A stretch of 64,000 bases of DNA from Rickettsiella endosymbiont of Aleochara curtula (GTDB lineage: Bacteria; Pseudomonadota; Gammaproteobacteria; Diplorickettsiales; Diplorickettsiaceae), in NCBI RefSeq assembly GCF_964030935.1, contig NZ_OZ034990.1, positions 434,001-498,000 of the forward strand, in the 5' to 3' direction. The notes under the pieces were generated by a model. That model saw nothing but the letters and a program-made list of their open reading frames with translations. It was not told the DNA's origin and did no database searches. Shown here in pieces: positions 1 to 8,589 of the stretch. Every line of letters starts with the position of its first letter. Within the stretch, counting starts at the first letter, position 1. The position numbers were made by a program, and so were the translations under genes.

Positions 1-557
1 TCGATGCATAACGCAGTCAATCCAGCGACTTGACCTTGCGGCGTTTTTACCAAATCAATAGCGTACCATTCATTGAAAAAATGCGTCTTAGCTTTTAGGT
101 TTTGCTGATACAAGGTGTGTAGTAAGGCGTGACCGGTTCTATCTGCAGCGGCACAAGTACGCGCTGCTTGATCACCACCAAAATTTTTGGATTGACCGCC
201 AAAGGGACGCTGATAAATTTTTCCTGAGTCCATACGCGAAAACGGCAAACCCATATGTTCCAACTCATACACCGCTTCGGGACCGGTTTTGCACATGTAT
301 TCAATACTATCTTGATCACCTAAGTAATCGGAACCTTTAACGGTATCGTACATATGCCAGCGCCAATCATCTTCATGTGCATTACCTAAGGCACAAGTAA
401 TACCGCCCTGCGCGGAAACCGTGTGCGAACGTGTCGGGAATACCTTAGAAATCAGTGCGACTTTCTGACCCGAATGCGCTAATTGCAAAGCTGCTCGCAT
501 ACCCGCGCCACCGGCACCAACGATCACTGCATCAAATAGGTAGGTCGGTAAGGCCAT
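1..557 (-). CDS. sdhA: Succinate dehydrogenase flavoprotein subunit (partial)
   Basis: FAD subunit of succinate dehydrogenase (complex II), oxidising succinate to fumarate on the cytoplasmic face of the inner membrane. Only the N-terminal 185 residues are in the window. The start is [16 protein letters not shown], with the dinucleotide-binding glycine motif [10 protein letters not shown] at about residues 14-23 and the SHTVSAQGG motif whose His45 carries the covalent FAD in this family. It starts 3 bases after the sdhD stop, so it is co-transcribed as sdhC-sdhD-sdhA. sdhB would be expected just outside the window. Confidence 0.96.
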   Translation of the reverse strand, partial: MALPTYLFDAVIVGAGGAGMRAALQLAHSGQKVALISKVFPTRSHTVSAQGGITCALGNAHEDDWRWHMYDTVKGSDYLGDQDSIEYMCKTGPEAVYELEHMGLPFSRMDSGKIYQRPFGGQSKNFGGDQAARTCAAADRTGHALLHTLYQQNLKAKTHFFNEWYAIDLVKTPQGQVAGLTALCI

Positions 558-560
558 AAA

Positions 561-917
561 TTAGTTGCCCCAGAAAATAACTAAACCCCAGATAAAATAG
601 AGGAATAGTGCAATGATAATGATGAGTTGACTGATTAAACGTAAACTCGCTGATTTAATATAGTCCGTCACTATCGTCCACATGCCAATCCAAGCATGCC
701 AAAATAAACTTAATAAAAATAAGCTACTGAACAACCGCATACCGAGATGACTGAATAAACTCTGCCAGGTCACATAATCTAGAGGCTGATGGCACAGAAT
801 GAACGCCAATAAAAAAATAATATAGGTAGCCAAAATAACCGACGTAGTTCGCTGGATTAACCAATCGCGCATGCCGTTACCGCTCAGACTGGTTACATTG
901 GTTAATTTTTTTACCAT
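561..917 (-). CDS. sdhD: Succinate dehydrogenase membrane anchor subunit
   Basis: Small hydrophobic anchor of complex II, 118 aa, the usual length. Three membrane helices are visible (about residues 27-45, 58-78 and 92-115). The segment HAWIGMWTIVTDYIK carries the conserved His expected to ligate haem b and the Asp-Tyr pair of the quinone site. It overlaps the end of sdhC by 7 bases and ends just before sdhA, a tightly packed operon. With SdhC it binds ubiquinone and anchors SdhAB. Confidence 0.93.
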   Translation of the reverse strand: MVKKLTNVTSLSGNGMRDWLIQRTTSVILATYIIFLLAFILCHQPLDYVTWQSLFSHLGMRLFSSLFLLSLFWHAWIGMWTIVTDYIKSASLRLISQLIIIIALFLYFIWGLVIFWGN

Positions 918-1282
918 AAATAAATTCCCATCACACCCGTCACACCTATCGCCAGCACAATAACCAAACCGGCGCTAAAACGCGCGGACTTCAATTCTTC
1001 GCCTATCGCAGCATCCATTAACAAGTGGCGTACACCGGCAAATAAATGGTAAAAAAGCGCAAATAAAAAAGCTAACAGGATCAATTTAGTCAAAGGATAT
1101 GCAAAGCACGTATGCACAGTAAAAAAAGCCTCTGGACTCCGTAGCGTAAGCGCCACGACAGCTAAAAAAACCGGGATAATTAAAAATAAGAAAAAGCCAG
1201 AGATTCGATGCAAAATAGACACGATCGCCGTGATAGGAAAGCGAATGGTCAATAAGTTAAGATTAACAGGTCGTTTACTCAC
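911..1282 (-). CDS. sdhC: Succinate dehydrogenase cytochrome b556 subunit
   Basis: Membrane subunit of complex II, 123 aa, three helices. The N-terminal MSKRPVNLNLLTIRFP and SILHRISG signature is typical of SdhC; HRxSG contributes to the ubiquinone site. The later segment HLFAGVRHLLMD includes the expected haem-ligand His. First gene of the sdhCDA operon. The 269 bases to the divergent GH3 gene must hold its promoter, but I could not pick one out with confidence. Confidence 0.94.
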   Translation of the reverse strand: MSKRPVNLNLLTIRFPITAIVSILHRISGFFLFLIIPVFLAVVALTLRSPEAFFTVHTCFAYPLTKLILLAFLFALFYHLFAGVRHLLMDAAIGEELKSARFSAGLVIVLAIGVTGVMGIYLW

Positions 1283-1551
1283 AGATTGTAAGCCTTTTAA
1301 TGAAACCAGAGGGAAAATACTGGGCGATTATACGCTTAAATAGCGCGCAAATACAAATTACTTGTACTTTTTTCAAGCTTAGAACTTTACTAGGCCTTGG
1401 AGTTAAGCCTACGCTAGAGTTGGAATAATAAAAATTAAAATCATAGCCAATAAATTATGCTAAGCTTTCTAAGCTGTCATTTTATTTAAGGATTTCTTAA
1501 AAAAATTATTGGCAGCACTTTATCGCTAATTTAATAACACTGGAGCTGATT

Positions 1552-2679
1552 ATGTCAGGAATACTAACAATAGGTATAGTGTTACAAGATTGGTTAGACA
1601 ATGCATCCACTCGTGAAGCATACAAAGAACTTATCCAAAATCCTATCATTAGAGAAGTTTCTATTTTTAATGATCCAGCAAAAGCCGCCATTACCCAAGA
1701 TCAAGTAAAACAATTTGCTGATACCATTCGTGTTCTCCGCACCGATATTGACATCGCGGTTGATCAAGAAGGCGGATTAGTGCAAAGACTCCGCGGTGAA
1801 GGATTTAGCTCCTTATCGAAACCCGACGATTTACGTAAGCTGTATCTATCCGGTCAGGAAAATGCGGCGTTGGAAATAGCCAAGGCATGCGGTATTGTCA
1901 CTGCCTATGAACTCGGTCAAGCGGGTATTAATATTTTGTATGGACCGGTATTCGATACGTATAATCCCGATGCCGCAATTATTGGAAAAATTGGTCGATC
2001 GTATGGGAATCCACCAGTTAGCACGTCTTTACTTGCAAATTATTTGAAGGGGATAAACGGATGCCTGTATACCATCGCAAAACATTTCCCGGATCATGGA
2101 CAAGTAACCAATGATACACATATCCAGATGGCTACTGATACACGCAGTATAGAGGATATTTGCATACATTCTTTACCACCTTATAAATATCTCAACTACG
2201 ATGGATTGATGATACCCCATGTGATTTATACAGCAGTCGATGAATTACCTGCTACGTTATCAGAAAAAACCATCACCACTTTTGTGCATAAATTGGCTAG
2301 ACCTGCTATGCCGCTATTTAGCGATGCATTGGAAATGCATGCCTTAGCATCCATAGCACCCACCATGAATGACAGGGTCAAACGCTGTCTTGAAAGTGGC
2401 TGTGATGCCATTTTATATTGCGGCGGCGGCGGGAAACAAGAGCCCGATTATTTAGATACGCTGCAGAAATTATTTACTTTTATTGAAGAGCAAAAACAAG
2501 CTGAACCAGCTTTTCTACAGCGTTACCAATCGGCAGAAGAAAAAATAGCGCTGTTATCTAAGAGAAAGATAAATCCACTCCCGACGCACACAGAATATGA
2601 GCATGCTAAAAAAATTATTGATGTGTTTGCTTGTAAAGCTTCTGCTGGAATAACACCAGCTCCCGCACCGAGAATGTAA
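1552..2679 (+). CDS. Glycoside hydrolase family 3 protein, NagZ-like
   Basis: Resembles beta-N-acetylglucosaminidases (NagZ), which remove GlcNAc from anhydro-muropeptides during cell-wall recycling in the cytoplasm. 375 aa, slightly longer than NagZ. Visible motifs: DQEGGLVQRL near residue 70, KHFPDHG at 177-183 (family form KHFPGHG, so a Gly is replaced by Asp181), a downstream NDTH that fits the Asp-His dyad loop, and FSDALEM with the probable nucleophile Asp258. No signal peptide. The start is supported by GGAG about 7 bases upstream. Catalytic residues look intact but the sequence is divergent, so the exact substrate is uncertain. A run of nine G residues follows at 2723-2731. Confidence 0.8.
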   Translation: MSGILTIGIVLQDWLDNASTREAYKELIQNPIIREVSIFNDPAKAAITQDQVKQFADTIRVLRTDIDIAVDQEGGLVQRLRGEGFSSLSKPDDLRKLYLSGQENAALEIAKACGIVTAYELGQAGINILYGPVFDTYNPDAAIIGKIGRSYGNPPVSTSLLANYLKGINGCLYTIAKHFPDHGQVTNDTHIQMATDTRSIEDICIHSLPPYKYLNYDGLMIPHVIYTAVDELPATLSEKTITTFVHKLARPAMPLFSDALEMHALASIAPTMNDRVKRCLESGCDAILYCGGGGKQEPDYLDTLQKLFTFIEEQKQAEPAFLQRYQSAEEKIALLSKRKINPLPTHTEYEHAKKIIDVFACKASAGITPAPAPRM

Positions 2680-2722
2680 ATTTAAAATAATTGACTAAAT
2701 CCTTCCTTCAGTTAATGCTGGA

Positions 2723-2731
2723 GGGGGGGGG
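2723..2731. repeat. Homopolymeric G tract (G9)
   Basis: Nine consecutive G residues in an otherwise AT-rich intergenic, about 60 bases before the hypothetical gene at 2791 and 44 bases after the GH3 stop. Such tracts can vary in length by slipped-strand mispairing; whether this one affects expression is unknown. Confidence 0.6.
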
Positions 2732-2790
2732 TAATCAATCAAATGTGTCAATGATATCAAGATTAAAATCTTTAACGGATATTGAATCGC

Positions 2791-3315
2791 ATGCAAACGG
2801 ATTCCGATAAATTTTCTCAGGCGCTCATCAATTGCCCTCCTCACGCTACTTTCTTTACCATGCTCGAGCTATTATTACAGCTTCAAAACGCATACGAGAA
2901 GTTCCCAGCCTCTCCCGCTGATTTGGAAAAAAACCAAACTTTTCTAGACGAAGTATTTTTACATGGAAAATATGCAAAATTTCAAGACGCTAACTTTAAT
3001 CTTCTACAAGGCATGAATGAAGCAGAATTTGTTCACTGGAAAGCTTACCTTGAAGAAATTACAAACAATAAAAAAATAGAATTTTTCACCGAGTTGCTTA
3101 CAAATGAAAAAATTTCCTTAAGCTATTTTAAAATTCAATTTGGGCGTTACCAGCTTAAAACGTTAAAAAAATGCTGTTTTTTTACATTATCCAAAAATAT
3201 TGCATTCCTGCAGCATATTGATCAATTACCTTTACCCAAGCCATTACAAAAAAGCTTAAGAGAATTTGCGGAACAACAAATTAATGATACTCATCTAGAA
3301 TTACGCAGCACTTAA
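2791..3315 (+). CDS. Hypothetical protein, 174 aa
   Basis: Not recognised. An acidic, mostly helical soluble protein without signal peptide or membrane segments; Cys-Cys-Phe-Phe at about residue 127 is its only notable motif. ATG at 2791 was preferred over an in-frame TTG at 2782, although neither has a strong Shine-Dalgarno. The upstream intergenic contains a G9 tract (2723-2731). Position beside other orphan AT-rich genes makes it a possible secreted or accessory protein, but nothing in the sequence shows a function. Confidence 0.6.
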   Translation: MQTDSDKFSQALINCPPHATFFTMLELLLQLQNAYEKFPASPADLEKNQTFLDEVFLHGKYAKFQDANFNLLQGMNEAEFVHWKAYLEEITNNKKIEFFTELLTNEKISLSYFKIQFGRYQLKTLKKCCFFTLSKNIAFLQHIDQLPLPKPLQKSLREFAEQQINDTHLELRST

Positions 3316-3332
3316 AATGCTTGCACTTTTTC

Positions 3333-3380
3333 TAATCTAAACCGACTAAACGCGCTAATTTTTGCATCTCGTCGGTTTTT
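3333..3380 (-). repeat. 48-bp direct repeat, duplicated 3' end of rluB (distal copy)
   Basis: Matches 3932-3979 at 46 of 48 positions in the same orientation, 599 bp apart. On the minus strand it still reads K-T-D-E-M-Q-K-L-A-R-L-V-G-L-D-stop, the C-terminus of RluB with one substitution. The Doc toxin stop codon overlaps its end. Best explained as a remnant of the original rluB tail left when the toxin module inserted. Confidence 0.88.
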
Positions 3381-3772
3381 CAATTTAGGACATTTTCTTT
3401 AATCCAGTTTGAAAGTTCTTTCTTGGTTAACTTTTTTTCAGCAACTTTCAACATAATATCTACAATAGCTTCTGACTTTGCATCAAGTTCATAGCCATTT
3501 ATCTCTAAAAAATTATACAGGACAGAAAAAGCGGTACGCTTATTTCCATCATTAAATAAATGGCCTTGAGCTATTGCAATACAATATATAGATGCTATTT
3601 CGAACAGATCATTAACGTCTTCGTAGAATGAATAATTTTCAGCACGATTTAGGGCAGCCTCTAAGGATTTGTGCAAGGAAATACCCGCAAGCCCGCCTGA
3701 GTTATTCAGAATGTCATCGTGGACTTTAATAACTTCATCAATGGTTAGCGTCTTTATTTTATGCATATGCAT
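3380..3772 (-). CDS. doc: Doc/Fic-family toxin of a type II toxin-antitoxin module
   Basis: Fic-fold death-on-curing toxin, 130 aa, the usual Doc length. The signature HLFNDGNKRTA (HxFx[D/N]xNKR type) is at about residues 71-81. The family's best-known member, phage P1 Doc, phosphorylates elongation factor EF-Tu and stops translation. The gene overlaps the stop of a 46-codon upstream ORF by one base (TAATG), the normal antitoxin-toxin arrangement. The module lies between two copies of the rluB 3' end, so it was probably acquired. All active-site residues of the motif are present, so the toxin looks functional. Confidence 0.92.
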   Translation of the reverse strand: MHMHKIKTLTIDEVIKVHDDILNNSGGLAGISLHKSLEAALNRAENYSFYEDVNDLFEIASIYCIAIAQGHLFNDGNKRTAFSVLYNFLEINGYELDAKSEAIVDIMLKVAEKKLTKKELSNWIKENVLN

Positions 3773-3912
3773 TAACGCTTTGCTAATTCTTTAAACACAT
3801 CCGGATATTTTTCCAAGCATTTTTTTGTAGCTCTTTCTACTTCGGATTTTGATGCATAAACTATTTTTATGTCACTAGGTTTTTTTTTATTCAAAATTTT
3901 TTTCTTTCTCAT
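3772..3912 (-). CDS. Putative antitoxin of the Doc module (46 aa)
   Basis: A 46-codon ORF beginning MRKKKILNKKKPSDIK and ending VFKELAKR. A clear ribosome site (GAGGAG) lies 8 bases before the ATG, and the stop overlaps the start of doc by one base, so the two are translationally coupled. It is very basic at its N-terminus (possible DNA contact for autoregulation), with a helical C-terminal part that could neutralise the toxin. I do not recognise the family; assignment rests on position, size and coupling. Confidence 0.75.
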   Translation of the reverse strand: MRKKKILNKKKPSDIKIVYASKSEVERATKKCLEKYPDVFKELAKR

Positions 3913-3930
3913 AACCAAATCTCCTCTAAT

Positions 3931-4668
3931 TTAATCTAAACCGACTAAACGCGCTAATTTCTGCATCTCGTCGGCTTTTAATTCACGGTATTGGCCTCTG
4001 CTCAGATCTTCAGGCAACGTCACATTGCCAAATCGTACGCGCAACAAACGACTGACATTGACACCCTGTGATTCCCATAAACGCCTGACTTCCCGGTTAC
4101 GCCCTTCTTTCAGCACCACATGATACCAATGATTAGCACCGGATCCACCTCGCTCTTCAATCCGTGTAAACGCTGCCATGCCGTCTTCTAGTTTCACTCC
4201 ATTTTTCAAACGATCCAAAATTTTCTCATCGACTTTTCCGAGTACACGCACGGCGTATTCTCTTTCAATCTCGTAAGAAGGATGCGATAGACGATGCGCT
4301 AATTCGCCATCATTGGTAAACACTAATAAACCTAGGGTGTTAATATCTAAACGACCAATCATGATCCAGCGTTGACCGCGCAAACGTGGCAAATGTTCAA
4401 ATACTGTCGGTCGACCTTCAGGATCTGACCGTGCACAGATCTCACCCTCAGGCTTATGATAGATCAACACGCGACGTTGAAAATCAGTCGCGGGGACTAA
4501 AGGTACCGGCTTACCATCGATCAAGATTTTTGCCGTCAAATCAATTCTATCACCCAGCTTAGCAAGCTGATGATTAATACGAATTCGACCTTCGCGGATC
4601 CAACGCTCAATTTCGCGACGCGAACCGATACCTAAATTGGCCAATACTTTTTGGATTTTTTCATTCAT
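3931..4668 (-). CDS. rluB: 23S rRNA pseudouridine synthase RluB-like
   Basis: RsuA/RluB-family pseudouridine synthase (RluB modifies U2605 of 23S rRNA). 245 aa: N-terminal S4 RNA-binding domain (about residues 1-60, SRREIERWIREGRIRING-like) followed by the catalytic domain with the GRLD motif (GRLDINTLGLLVFTNDGEL), whose Asp is the nucleophile, and the late motif EGRNREVRRLWES. In relatives rluB commonly sits directly beside scpB; here several genes separate them. The last 48 bases are duplicated at 3333-3380 beyond the Doc module. Confidence 0.93.
   Translation of the reverse strand: MNEKIQKVLANLGIGSRREIERWIREGRIRINHQLAKLGDRIDLTAKILIDGKPVPLVPATDFQRRVLIYHKPEGEICARSDPEGRPTVFEHLPRLRGQRWIMIGRLDINTLGLLVFTNDGELAHRLSHPSYEIEREYAVRVLGKVDEKILDRLKNGVKLEDGMAAFTRIEERGGSGANHWYHVVLKEGRNREVRRLWESQGVNVSRLLRVRFGNVTLPEDLSRGQYRELKADEMQKLARLVGLD
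3932..3979 (-). repeat. 48-bp direct repeat at the rluB 3' end (proximal copy)
   Basis: Functional copy forming the last codons and stop of rluB. Pairs with 3333-3380 (two mismatches). The interval between the copies contains exactly the antitoxin and Doc genes, with no integrase or transposase. Confidence 0.88.
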
Positions 4669-4820
4669 ACAAGCTAACCGGTTAATCCTCTCATATTATG
4701 CTAAATTAAAAATCCCTGTTTGTATTTCTTTTTCACTTTCGAACAAAGATTTCTTGCAACAATTGTTAATGGTATACTTAAGACTGCTTTTCAGGATGAA
4801 AAGTTCGCAACAGGAGTTGT

Positions 4821-6848
4821 ATGCTACCCAGAATATTCATTACCGTATTATTAATACTCACCGCGGTAACCACTTACACGCAAACCCATAATACGATTAT
4901 TTATCAACCCGCCGCCACGCATTTCTTTAAAAATGCCGATGGCTCGAAACCGGCTAGTGCGCAGACAAAAACACTCAACCAAGCGGTGCTAAATAAACTT
5001 CCTTTTGAGCGACGGGATGATTATAGTCTGGCTAAAAAAGGATTTATTGCTTCCTTTCCGGCATTGTCGATTAAAAATAAAGAACAGCAAACGGTTTGGT
5101 CACTACGAGCTTATGAGTTTTTAACGGACAATGACGCGCCTTTTACGGTTAACCCTAGTTTGTGGCGTCAAGCACAACTTAATATGAATAACGGTTTATA
5201 TCAAGTAACCGATTCTATTTATCAAGTGCGCGGTTTTGATTTAGCCAACATGGATATTATTGAAGGCAAAACCGGCATCATTATTATCGATCCGCTACTC
5301 AGCGCAGAAACGGCCAAAGCCGCTTTAGAGCTTTATTATCAACATCGACCTAAAAAACCCATCAAAGCCGTAATCTTTACACATAGTCATGCCGATCATT
5401 TTGGTGGTGTATTGGGCGTTATTTCAGAAAAAGATGTCAGCTCTGGCAGAATAAAGGTTTTAGCACCGGAAGGATTTTTAGAGCATGCCGTCAGTGAAAA
5501 TGTTTATGCTGGGAATGCCATGAATCGACGCGCAATGTATATGTATGGACATATTTTGCCGCGTAGCACAACTGGGCAAGTGGATGCGGGAATAGGAAAA
5601 ACGCTTTCATTAGGTGAAATTACGCTGGTCGCTCCTACGGATCTGATTAAAAAAACTGGCGAGAGAAAAATCATTGATGGTGTAGAAATGATCTTTCAAA
5701 TGGCGCCACACACCGAAGCACCCGCGGAAATGATCATCTATTTTCCGCAATTTAAAGCGCTATGTATGGCAGAAGATGCCACGCATACCATGCATAATCT
5801 CTATACCTTACGTGGCGCAAGCATACGTGATGCCGTGGCTTGGTGGAAAGCGCTCGATGAAGCCATCGAATTGTTTAGCAACAAAACCGACGTAATTTTT
5901 TTTCAACATACCTGGCCGGTCTGGGACCAAACGCATTTAACCAATATGTTACGCAAACAACGCGACTTATATAAATTTATCCATGATCAAACCTTGAATT
6001 TAATTAATAAGGGTTACACGGCTAACGATTTAGCGTCTCACATGAACTTTCCGCCGGAGCTGGCAGATGAATGGTTTAACCGCGGTTACTATGGTTCACT
6101 TTCGCAAAATGCCAAAGCCATTTATCAATTTTATCTCGGTTGGTATGATTCTAATCCCACTCATTTGGATCCACTTCCTTCCGTTGAGACGAGTCAAAAA
6201 ACTATTGAATATATGGGGGGTGCTTCCGCTGTCCTCAACAAAGCACAGCAAGATTATAAAAATGGCAATTATCGTTGGGTGGCACAGGTGTTAAATAATC
6301 TCGTGTTTGCCGATCCGAATAATCAAAAAGCACGTCTACTCGAAGCCGATGCGCTCGAACAATTAGGTTATCAAACCGAGAATGCGACTTGGCGCAATGA
6401 ATATTTAGTGGGTGCATTTGAGTTACGTCATGGTAAGCCTGAAACCATTATGAAAGGTCCCATTACACCAGAAGTATTAAAAGCCATACCGATTCCCATG
6501 ATTTTAGATTACATGGGTATACGCATAAATGCAGCAAAAGCGCAAAACAAAAAAATGGGATTTAATTTAAATTTTACTGATAGGAACCAACATTACGGCC
6601 TAAGCCTCGAAAATTCGGTACTAATTTATACACCGAATAAACAAGTTTCTTATGCCGATGCGACGATAAATTTAAGCCGAGATACATTAAATACCATACT
6701 ATTGAAACAAAAGACCATCGAGCAAGCGTTACAAGATGGGAGCATACAGATTCAAGGTGATAAAAATAAATTAAGCGAATTCATGAGCTTATTGGATGAC
6801 TTCCCTTTTATGTTTAATATCATGACACCGATTGCTTCCGATGCATAG
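4821..6848 (+). CDS. Alkyl sulfatase-like metallo-beta-lactamase-fold hydrolase
   Basis: Resembles class III (SdsA1/BDS1-type) alkylsulfatases, which hydrolyse primary alkyl sulfates such as SDS. 675 aa, close to the family length. N-terminal signal peptide (about residues 1-21); zinc-binding HSHADH at 188-193 followed by FGG; later MAEDATHTMHNLYTLRG and FFQHTWPVW motifs of the dinuclear site; then a helical dimerisation region and a C-terminal SCP2-like lipid-binding domain (about residues 555-670). Ribosome site CAGGAG precedes the ATG. Predicted periplasmic. A role against host or environmental alkyl sulfates is inference only. Confidence 0.88.
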   Translation: MLPRIFITVLLILTAVTTYTQTHNTIIYQPAATHFFKNADGSKPASAQTKTLNQAVLNKLPFERRDDYSLAKKGFIASFPALSIKNKEQQTVWSLRAYEFLTDNDAPFTVNPSLWRQAQLNMNNGLYQVTDSIYQVRGFDLANMDIIEGKTGIIIIDPLLSAETAKAALELYYQHRPKKPIKAVIFTHSHADHFGGVLGVISEKDVSSGRIKVLAPEGFLEHAVSENVYAGNAMNRRAMYMYGHILPRSTTGQVDAGIGKTLSLGEITLVAPTDLIKKTGERKIIDGVEMIFQMAPHTEAPAEMIIYFPQFKALCMAEDATHTMHNLYTLRGASIRDAVAWWKALDEAIELFSNKTDVIFFQHTWPVWDQTHLTNMLRKQRDLYKFIHDQTLNLINKGYTANDLASHMNFPPELADEWFNRGYYGSLSQNAKAIYQFYLGWYDSNPTHLDPLPSVETSQKTIEYMGGASAVLNKAQQDYKNGNYRWVAQVLNNLVFADPNNQKARLLEADALEQLGYQTENATWRNEYLVGAFELRHGKPETIMKGPITPEVLKAIPIPMILDYMGIRINAAKAQNKKMGFNLNFTDRNQHYGLSLENSVLIYTPNKQVSYADATINLSRDTLNTILLKQKTIEQALQDGSIQIQGDKNKLSEFMSLLDDFPFMFNIMTPIASDA

Positions 6849-6930
6849 GCAACGAATGATTTAATATATTACGCTCGTCGTCATTACAAGCACCTAAAAT
6901 ATTATTGCATTGCGAACATCTAAAATATAC

Positions 6931-7002
6931 CGTCATTGCGAGCACCGTAGGTGCGTGGCAATCCATGGATGGCCGCGCTCATTGCATTCGCTCGCCATGA
7001 CG
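6931..7002. repeat. Dispersed palindromic repeat, copy 1
   Basis: About 72 bp with imperfect 13-bp terminal inverted repeats: CGTCATTGCGAGC at the left, GCTCGCCATGACG at the right. The core contains CCGTAGGTGCGTGGCAATCC. Degenerate half copies precede it (6880-6930). Related copies at 9209, 16463, 23368, 25434, 33942 and 38829. It lies between convergent genes. Confidence 0.85.
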
Positions 7003-7033
7003 GTGATATTTTTAATTTCTTACGATTGTTTGG

Positions 7034-8029
7034 TTAGAATTGGTAACTTATCGATAAGGTATAAACTCTACCTTGAAAACGCGCTTTAGCATTAAACTCC
7101 TGCATAAACTTTCCAGTCATAGTTAAATTCCATGGACTAACCGTATAACCTAGCTGTGCACCAGCTGCATGCACTTGATCAGTGGCGGCGAGATTCGCTA
7201 ATAATGCTGATCCACTATCATGACTCACCTGCCATTGATCATAGCCGGGAATACCGATTTCTAAGATTCCTTGATCGAGCGTAATATATTTACTGATCCC
7301 CCAATTTAATGAAAAATAATTTCCGGGCTTAATATCCACATCGGTTTTTCGTTGATTGATATCGTAAGTAGCGGTTAATAAAAACGCCAGAGAGTGTTGC
7401 TTATCAAAGTAAAAACCACTGGCGAGTTGTAACTCATTCGTCCAAAAACCTAAACCAATATTATTGCGATCGAAACGTGCATAACGTCCACTCGGCGCAT
7501 ATAGCGCGTATGAAGCTGAAAGATCCAGATTAGGCCAATGCCAAGTCAACCAAATCGGTCGCAAATAAAGATCACCAAAACCCCAACTGGATTGGTTTGC
7601 GGCGATTCCGGTATTTTGGATTTGCAAAAAAGCTTGTAACGAAGGGTTAGCAATCGGTTGTATGACCAGCAATGCATAATTAGCGCCGAATAGTTTTTTG
7701 TTGGATGACCAAAGAAAAGTAGGTGCCGTAAAAAAAGTATTCACATCAATATTAAGCTGCGTCGGCACTCCATTAATAACCGCCGATTGAATAGAATTTC
7801 CATTGCGATCTTTTAAATCATTACTGCTATATAAATAGTTGTATAAAGTAAAGTAAATTCCCGGGGGCGGTGAGATAAAGCTTCGAATGTCCCAACTACT
7901 TGGAATAAAATGACCTAACTCACCCGCCCGCACGCACGATACAAAACCATAGAATAAAAGGATAAAACTAAAAAAAATCTTATTATTTTTTAGTTTAGTC
8001 GGCTTTAACTTTACTCTGCTTGGGATCAA
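7034..8029 (-). CDS. Outer-membrane beta-barrel protein, phenol MetA-pathway-like family
   Basis: 331 aa, with an N-terminal hydrophobic signal (about residues 17-35, ending near VRA-GELGH), then alternating beta-strand pattern and a C-terminal Phe (SYQF), typical of outer-membrane barrels. It resembles the family annotated as transporter/MetA-pathway of phenol degradation. The TTG start at 8029 lies inside the upstream gene (35-base overlap) but has AAGGA about 9 bases upstream; no ATG occurs before the signal peptide. Co-transcribed with the gamma-carbonic-anhydrase-like gene. Substrate unknown. Confidence 0.72.
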   Translation of the reverse strand: MIPSRVKLKPTKLKNNKIFFSFILLFYGFVSCVRAGELGHFIPSSWDIRSFISPPPGIYFTLYNYLYSSNDLKDRNGNSIQSAVINGVPTQLNIDVNTFFTAPTFLWSSNKKLFGANYALLVIQPIANPSLQAFLQIQNTGIAANQSSWGFGDLYLRPIWLTWHWPNLDLSASYALYAPSGRYARFDRNNIGLGFWTNELQLASGFYFDKQHSLAFLLTATYDINQRKTDVDIKPGNYFSLNWGISKYITLDQGILEIGIPGYDQWQVSHDSGSALLANLAATDQVHAAGAQLGYTVSPWNLTMTGKFMQEFNAKARFQGRVYTLSISYQF

Positions 8030-8543
8030 ATCGTTTAAGTCCTTTTTGATAACGATGAATCTTGTCTACATAATGTTGTGCATACCATTGCATATCCGCT
8101 ATTTGCTGGGGTGACAATGGTTTTATTTTTCCTGGTGAACCCATCACCAAGGAGCCATCGGGAATATGCTGATTCTCTAACACCAAGGCATTCGCGGCAA
8201 TCAAGCAGTGTTTACCAATCACGGCGTTATTTAATATTTTAGCGCCGATGGCGACCACAGAATAATCGCCCACTGCACGCGCATGCACCATGGTATGATG
8301 AGCAATCGTTACATTCCTACCAATATGCATCGGCATATCCGGATCGGTATGCAACACCGCTCCGTCTTGGATATTGGTATTTTCGCCGATTTCTATCACG
8401 GTATTATCTGCACGGACTACCGCTTGCGGTAAAATAATGACATGATTGTGAATGATGACTGAGCCAATGACATCTGCACTCTCGGCAATAAAAATAGCTT
8501 CGCCTAATAGTGTAGGATGTCTATCTTCAAAAGAATAAAGCAT
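7995..8543 (-). CDS. Gamma-carbonic-anhydrase-like hexapeptide-repeat protein
   Basis: Left-handed beta-helix protein of the YrdA/PaaY/CaiE group, 182 aa, the usual size. The hexapeptide pattern runs from about residue 15 to 140. Motifs RADNTVIEIGENTNIQDG and LHTDPDMP, plus His residues in IAHHTMVHA, correspond to the zinc site of gamma-carbonic anhydrases; GSPGKIKPLS follows, then a C-terminal helix. Many members lack proven carbonic anhydrase activity. Downstream beta-barrel gene overlaps it by 35 bases. Confidence 0.87.
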   Translation of the reverse strand: MLYSFEDRHPTLLGEAIFIAESADVIGSVIIHNHVIILPQAVVRADNTVIEIGENTNIQDGAVLHTDPDMPMHIGRNVTIAHHTMVHARAVGDYSVVAIGAKILNNAVIGKHCLIAANALVLENQHIPDGSLVMGSPGKIKPLSPQQIADMQWYAQHYVDKIHRYQKGLKRFDPKQSKVKAD

Positions 8544-8589
8544 TTACATAACCTGCGTGATAGACCTGATTTCATGGTTAGACATAAGT

